Assembly (NCBI GenBank): GCA_947650365.1
Contig: OX393550.1
Coordinates: 47,652,940 to 47,716,939 of the forward strand
DNA length: 64,000 nucleotides
Reading direction: 5' to 3'
Origin: Chamaelirium japonicum
Lineage: Eukaryota > Streptophyta > Magnoliopsida > Liliales > Melanthiaceae
Positions within the stretch are counted from its first letter, which is position 1. The number at the start of each line of letters is the position of its first letter. The notes under the pieces are model-generated. The model was not told where the DNA came from. It was given only the letters and a program-made list of their open reading frames with translations, and did not search any database. The position numbers and the translations under genes were made by a program. Below, piece after piece: positions 62,601-64,000 of the stretch.

Positions 62601-64000
62601 CGATCAACTTCGATTCGGTTCCAAATTTATCAAAAAACCGAACCAACTTGAACCATGAACACCCCTATGCAGTATCCATACCCGTAGTTGATAAAAAATC
62701 TTTCCAACATAGGAGAGAGAAAAAACCACTAGGGCAAGATCATGTTGGTCCGACAAGTGAATTTTACTTTGCTTTTGTTCTGACGCCCTCGGGAGCATGG
62801 TGAAGGATTACCTCGCAACGAAGACCGTTGGATACGACATATCATACATACATACTCTTATTTATACGTCGATCAGTGGTGTAGGGATGGCAATGGTGCG
62901 ATTTTGGACAAAATCGAAACCACACCGCAACACCGAACCGCTACACCGAAACCGGACCGAACCGTAACGGTTTATCATTATGTAAAACCGAAACTGCACC
63001 ATGCAGTGCGGTGCACCACGGTTTATCATTATAAAGATCTAAACAGTATGGTTTTATACGGTTTGGTCAAAATCGAAACCGCACTGTACCGTAACGATTT
63101 TATATTTTGGCAAACCAAAATAGTACTATACGGTAGGGTTAATTGTGGTTTTTGATTTTAAACCGCACCGGTGCCATCTCTACAGCGGTATCATATCATA
63201 TGAATCCAACGGTCCACATTGGGACCACCCCTATCAGGGCAGTGAACAAAATCGTTCGCGCCGTTATGTAACAAGTCCCACCCAATGACGGTAGGGCAAT
63301 CCCAGCCGTCCCTTTGCCTAGGCCTTGGGGTCGAGTGGATTGAGACTTGCCACGTCATCAAACGCCAGAGGACCGGCTATTTACCATGCAGGAGTTTATG
63401 ACGATGGGAAACGAAAAATGGCAGGAGTTTATAACGATGGGAAACGAAAATTGGATTGTTACTTACCGGAACTGCTTGCTGTGGGGTAGCTTCTCTTTGC
63501 CTTTACTAATCCTGGCGTTCTTCTCCTCTCCTTTGGTGGCGGTGGCGGTGGCGGTGGCGGAGCAGATGTCGTGGAGGAGGGAGGGATCGGAGGGGAGGTC
63601 GAGGCCCCTCTTCCGCCACGCCGCGACCGACACGGCGGCGACCTGGGTGAGGGGGCTCCCCACCGGCCTCTTGAAGCGGTACCGGGTGGTGCCGGATAGG
63701 AAGACGGCCAGCCCCGTGACGATGGCGGCGGCTATTATGCCGTACCCCCAAGGGCGGCCGACGTTGTCCTGGACGTAGACCAGCACGGTGACGGCGAGGA
63801 GGGACCCGAGGCTGATGAAGAAGAAGAACCAGTTGAAGAAGCGCATCATCTGCCGCTTCTCCGCCCGGTCCCCCTCGTCGAACTGGTCCGACCCGAACCC
63901 CGACACGCTCGACTTGAGCCCCCCCGTCCCCAGCGCCGTCACGTACAGCGCCAGGTACAGCACCCCCAGCTGCTCACCCGTCGCCCGGGCGCACCCCCCT
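47906..64000 (-). CDS. NPF6: NRT1/PTR family (NPF6-like) proton-coupled transporter, 3' two exons, gene continues past right edge
   Basis: The last exon (48761-47906, stop TAG) and the preceding exon (64000-63467, open at the edge) join across a 14705-bp GT-AG intron (63466-48762). The codon split CG|C restores QFR-FLDRAAIR. The upstream exon has EQLGVLYLALYVTALGTGGL, GFGSDQFDE and FFNWFFFFISLGSLLAVTVL, then the central cytosolic loop. The last exon has DVEEVKMVIRMLPIWAT, QMTTFSVSQA, FQIPAGSLTVFF, GLTPLQRIGVGL and FFLRECPKGMKTMSTGLFLS, then the closing spans and WYVYKERR. These are hallmarks of PTR2-fold nitrate/peptide transporters of the plasma membrane. FSVSQA and GLTPLQRIG point to subfamily 6 (nitrate transport), from memory. 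The N-terminal exons, including any ExxER motif, are outside the window. The coding sequence is very GC-rich. Confidence 0.92.
49091..49267 (+). repeat. 5' LTR of RRM-carrying element (TA...CA termini)
   Basis: It starts TATTAGATGTAGTGTGTTAG and ends CTCTCTTCGTAACA. A likely TATA box is CTCTATATAAAGAGA at about 49161. Both LTR copies begin TA instead of TG, and TSD and polypurine-tract positions both support this boundary. Confidence 0.85.
49860..50177 (+). pseudogene. Captured RRM-domain coding segment (FPA/SPEN-like)
   Basis: The frame encodes one RNA-recognition motif. An RNP2-like TLWVGYL is followed by ADSDLMGVFAEHRALDC and an RNP1-like SAYAFVYFKH, then DARAARDALQ and GFLKPSAAA, before the frame runs into unrelated Ala/Arg-rich sequence and stops at 50177. 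The order and wording resemble one RRM of plant FPA/SPEN-type proteins, from memory. Some residues look displaced, for instance DTRRGMSTTAG where an IRIEF-type strand is expected. It lies wholly between PBS and polypurine tract, so it is a host gene piece carried by the retroelement. No initiator ATG fit for the domain is evident. Confidence 0.72.
50330..50480 (+). repeat. CT-rich low-complexity tract
   Basis: CTCTCTCTTTCC-type sequence inside the RRM-carrying element, with a second CT run at 50578-50600. Confidence 0.8.
51335..51720 (+). repeat. 43-46-bp minisatellite inside the LTR element, about 9 units
   Basis: Units contain TTCCGGTCACACTTGT and TTGTGCCGGCTTTTGGATC. GGTCAC or variants start at 51342, 51385, 51429, 51473, 51516, 51561, 51604, 51648 and 51694. 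Overlapping frames through it are not genes. Confidence 0.9.
52188..52364 (+). repeat. 3' LTR of RRM-carrying element
   Basis: It matches 49091-49267 with a handful of changes, and follows the polypurine tract CGGGGGG directly. Confidence 0.88.
52676..53153. mobile_element. hAT-type MITE with TSD TAGTCAAT
   Basis: The ends TAGGGCTGGCAAT and GTTGACATCCCTA are inverted. The flanks 52668-52675 and 53154-53161 are both TAGTCAAT. The interior is made of GGGTCGGGTC, AGACCCG and GGACACGACCC words. It has no transposase. Confidence 0.88.
53022..53800 (+). repeat. Tandem duplication covering the end of the hAT MITE
   Basis: 53022-53372 and 53376-53800 share GAGTCAGGTACGAGTTTAGG, the MITE right end, GATTGCCATGTGGCACCTA and CTTCCCTTCAGTTTACATCT. 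The second copy has about 74 bp extra near 53645. The offset at the start is 352 bp. Confidence 0.85.
53801..56542. other. AT-rich NPF intron sequence
   Basis: No coding gene. Around 55600-55800 a loose repeat of about 40 bp (AATAAAGTCTCT, AGTCAAGAGAC words) may be subterminal sequence of a DNA transposon, but no ends were found. Poly-T tracts lie near 56227-56245. Confidence 0.4.
56543..57226 (-). mobile_element. Non-autonomous Helitron (copy 4) with internal duplication
   Basis: The reverse strand begins TCTATATAACAAGGGATGTC and ends near TGCACTATA, where the expected CTAG has one change. It matches 3487-4075 along its length but repeats one segment of about 160 bp (about 56845-57001 and 57002-57165, each with TGAACGGTCAGG or TGAACGGTCAAG, CAATGGGCCGGGATTTTA and GAACGAATGGTTAGATC). 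Confidence 0.72.
57391..58566 (+). mobile_element. Solo LTR, gypsy-like family (copy 1)
   Basis: The 1176-bp sequence starts TGATGGTGCCAAAAATGTC and ends CCCCTAACA. The flanks GTTAT (57386-57390) and GTCAT (58567-58571) form a 5-bp TSD with one change. The 3' part has CTTCACTGACTTGAGCGTCG, seen in many plant gypsy LTRs and shared with the copy ending at 61451. No internal region is present. Confidence 0.78.
57473..57790 (+). repeat. 75-bp tandem repeat, about 4 units
   Basis: Units contain GGAGTTTACCCTGACC, GCATGCGATCAGCTCGCA and CGGAAGAGGTCGCCC. GCATG or TCATG anchors are at 57511, 57586, 57661 and 57736, exactly 75 bp apart. Since 75 is divisible by 3, one frame reads a 25-residue repeat (DRM.SAR.RKRSP type). 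It lies within the solo LTR, so a protein function is unlikely. Confidence 0.88.
58572..59502. other. NPF intron sequence, no gene
   Basis: ATGGGTATGGATC/ATACCC words near 58720-58890 resemble those at 24100-24380 and 26880. They look like remnants of a repeat with GGGTATGG subterminal words. The frames at 59001-59458 have no recognisable domain. Confidence 0.4.
59503..59640. mobile_element. Short hAT-type MITE with (CCCCGA)n
   Basis: The ends TAGGGATGGCAATGGGGC and CCCGTGCCATCCCTA are inverted. The centre has a CCCCGA hexamer run (59594-59629). No clean TSD is visible. Confidence 0.65.
59944..61451 (+). mobile_element. Solo LTR, gypsy-like family (copy 2)
   Basis: The 1508-bp sequence starts TGACGGGGTTCG and ends CTCCCCGACA, with a perfect TSD GTTAC at 59939-59943 and 61452-61456. 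It carries AGCTCGCCCGCGG-type repeats, a C-run (61096-61117), a GTCTATAAAGGTAC TATA-like box near 61248 and the ACTGACTTGAGCGTCGGAGG block near 61350. It shares these with the solo LTR at 57391-58566. Confidence 0.85.
61457..62881. other. NPF intron sequence with GGTTCGG-rich patches
   Basis: Two GGTTCGGTTC-rich patches (62040-62160, 62505-62655) resemble hAT MITE interiors. A right terminus ATGAACACCCCTA ends near 62667, but I found no matching left end. No gene is seen. Confidence 0.4.
62882..63182. mobile_element. hAT-type MITE, TAGGGATGGCAAYGG family, imperfect TSD
   Basis: The ends TAGGGATGGCAATGGTGCG and ACCGGTGCCATCTCTA are inverted. The flanks CAGTGGTG (62874-62881) and CAGCGGTA (63183-63190) form an 8-bp TSD with two changes. 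The interior matches 14505-14818 in reverse orientation. It lies about 280 bp from the NPF exon. Confidence 0.78.
63467..64000 (-). CDS. NPF6: NPF transporter upstream exon (partial)
   Basis: 177 full codons are open to the window edge, ending KLPHSKQFR at the donor GTAAGT. It holds the membrane spans around GTGGLKSSVSGFGSDQFDE and RPWGYGIIAAAIVTGLAVFL. A six-base repeat (ACCGCC on the coding strand, 63535-63561) adds alternating Ala-Thr in the cytosolic loop. Confidence 0.93.

Overview
The window is nuclear DNA of a seed plant, most likely an angiosperm. It has spliced plant genes with GT-AG introns, Ty1/copia elements primed by initiator-tRNA-Met, an L1-type LINE, Helitrons, hAT-type MITEs, TRIMs and long microsatellites. 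The high G+C of the transporter exons fits a monocot or a GC-rich early-diverging lineage, but I cannot name a species. No organellar, bacterial or viral genome segment is seen.

Layout. 1-27.7 kb is almost pure repeat. It starts with a reverse-strand copia element that runs off the left edge, joined to a TRIM. Helitrons, a 5'-truncated LINE with a target-site duplication (TSD), a 43-bp minisatellite and nested hAT MITEs follow. A nearly complete 7.2-kb copia element (15999-23208) sits in one copy of a roughly 2.1-kb tandem duplication, whose AT-microsatellite cores carry different palindromic cassettes.

28.2-46.4 kb is one forward gene, a VAP27 (VAMP-associated, MSP-domain) ER membrane protein. 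Its eight coding exons total 717 bp and give 238 residues, spread over 18.2 kb because introns 6 (5.3 kb) and 7 (11.4 kb) are full of transposons.

46.7-47.3 kb is a small single-exon reverse-strand gene for a plant-specific, possibly tail-anchored protein. 47.9-64.0 kb is the 3' part of a reverse-strand NPF (NRT1/PTR family) transporter gene, probably subfamily 6. Two exons are visible, split by a 14.7-kb intron, and the gene continues past the right edge. That intron holds a 3.3-kb non-autonomous LTR element carrying a captured RRM (RNA-binding) coding segment, a foldback MITE around it, a Helitron, two solo LTRs with TSDs and several hAT MITEs.

The three host genes show no obvious functional link; VAP27 is convergent with the two reverse-strand genes. 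The most unusual items are the RRM-carrying retroelement with TA...CA LTR ends, the palindromic cassettes inside AT microsatellites, a 34-bp-arm hairpin, and three related copia copies that each carry a different tandem repeat between primer-binding site and gag.
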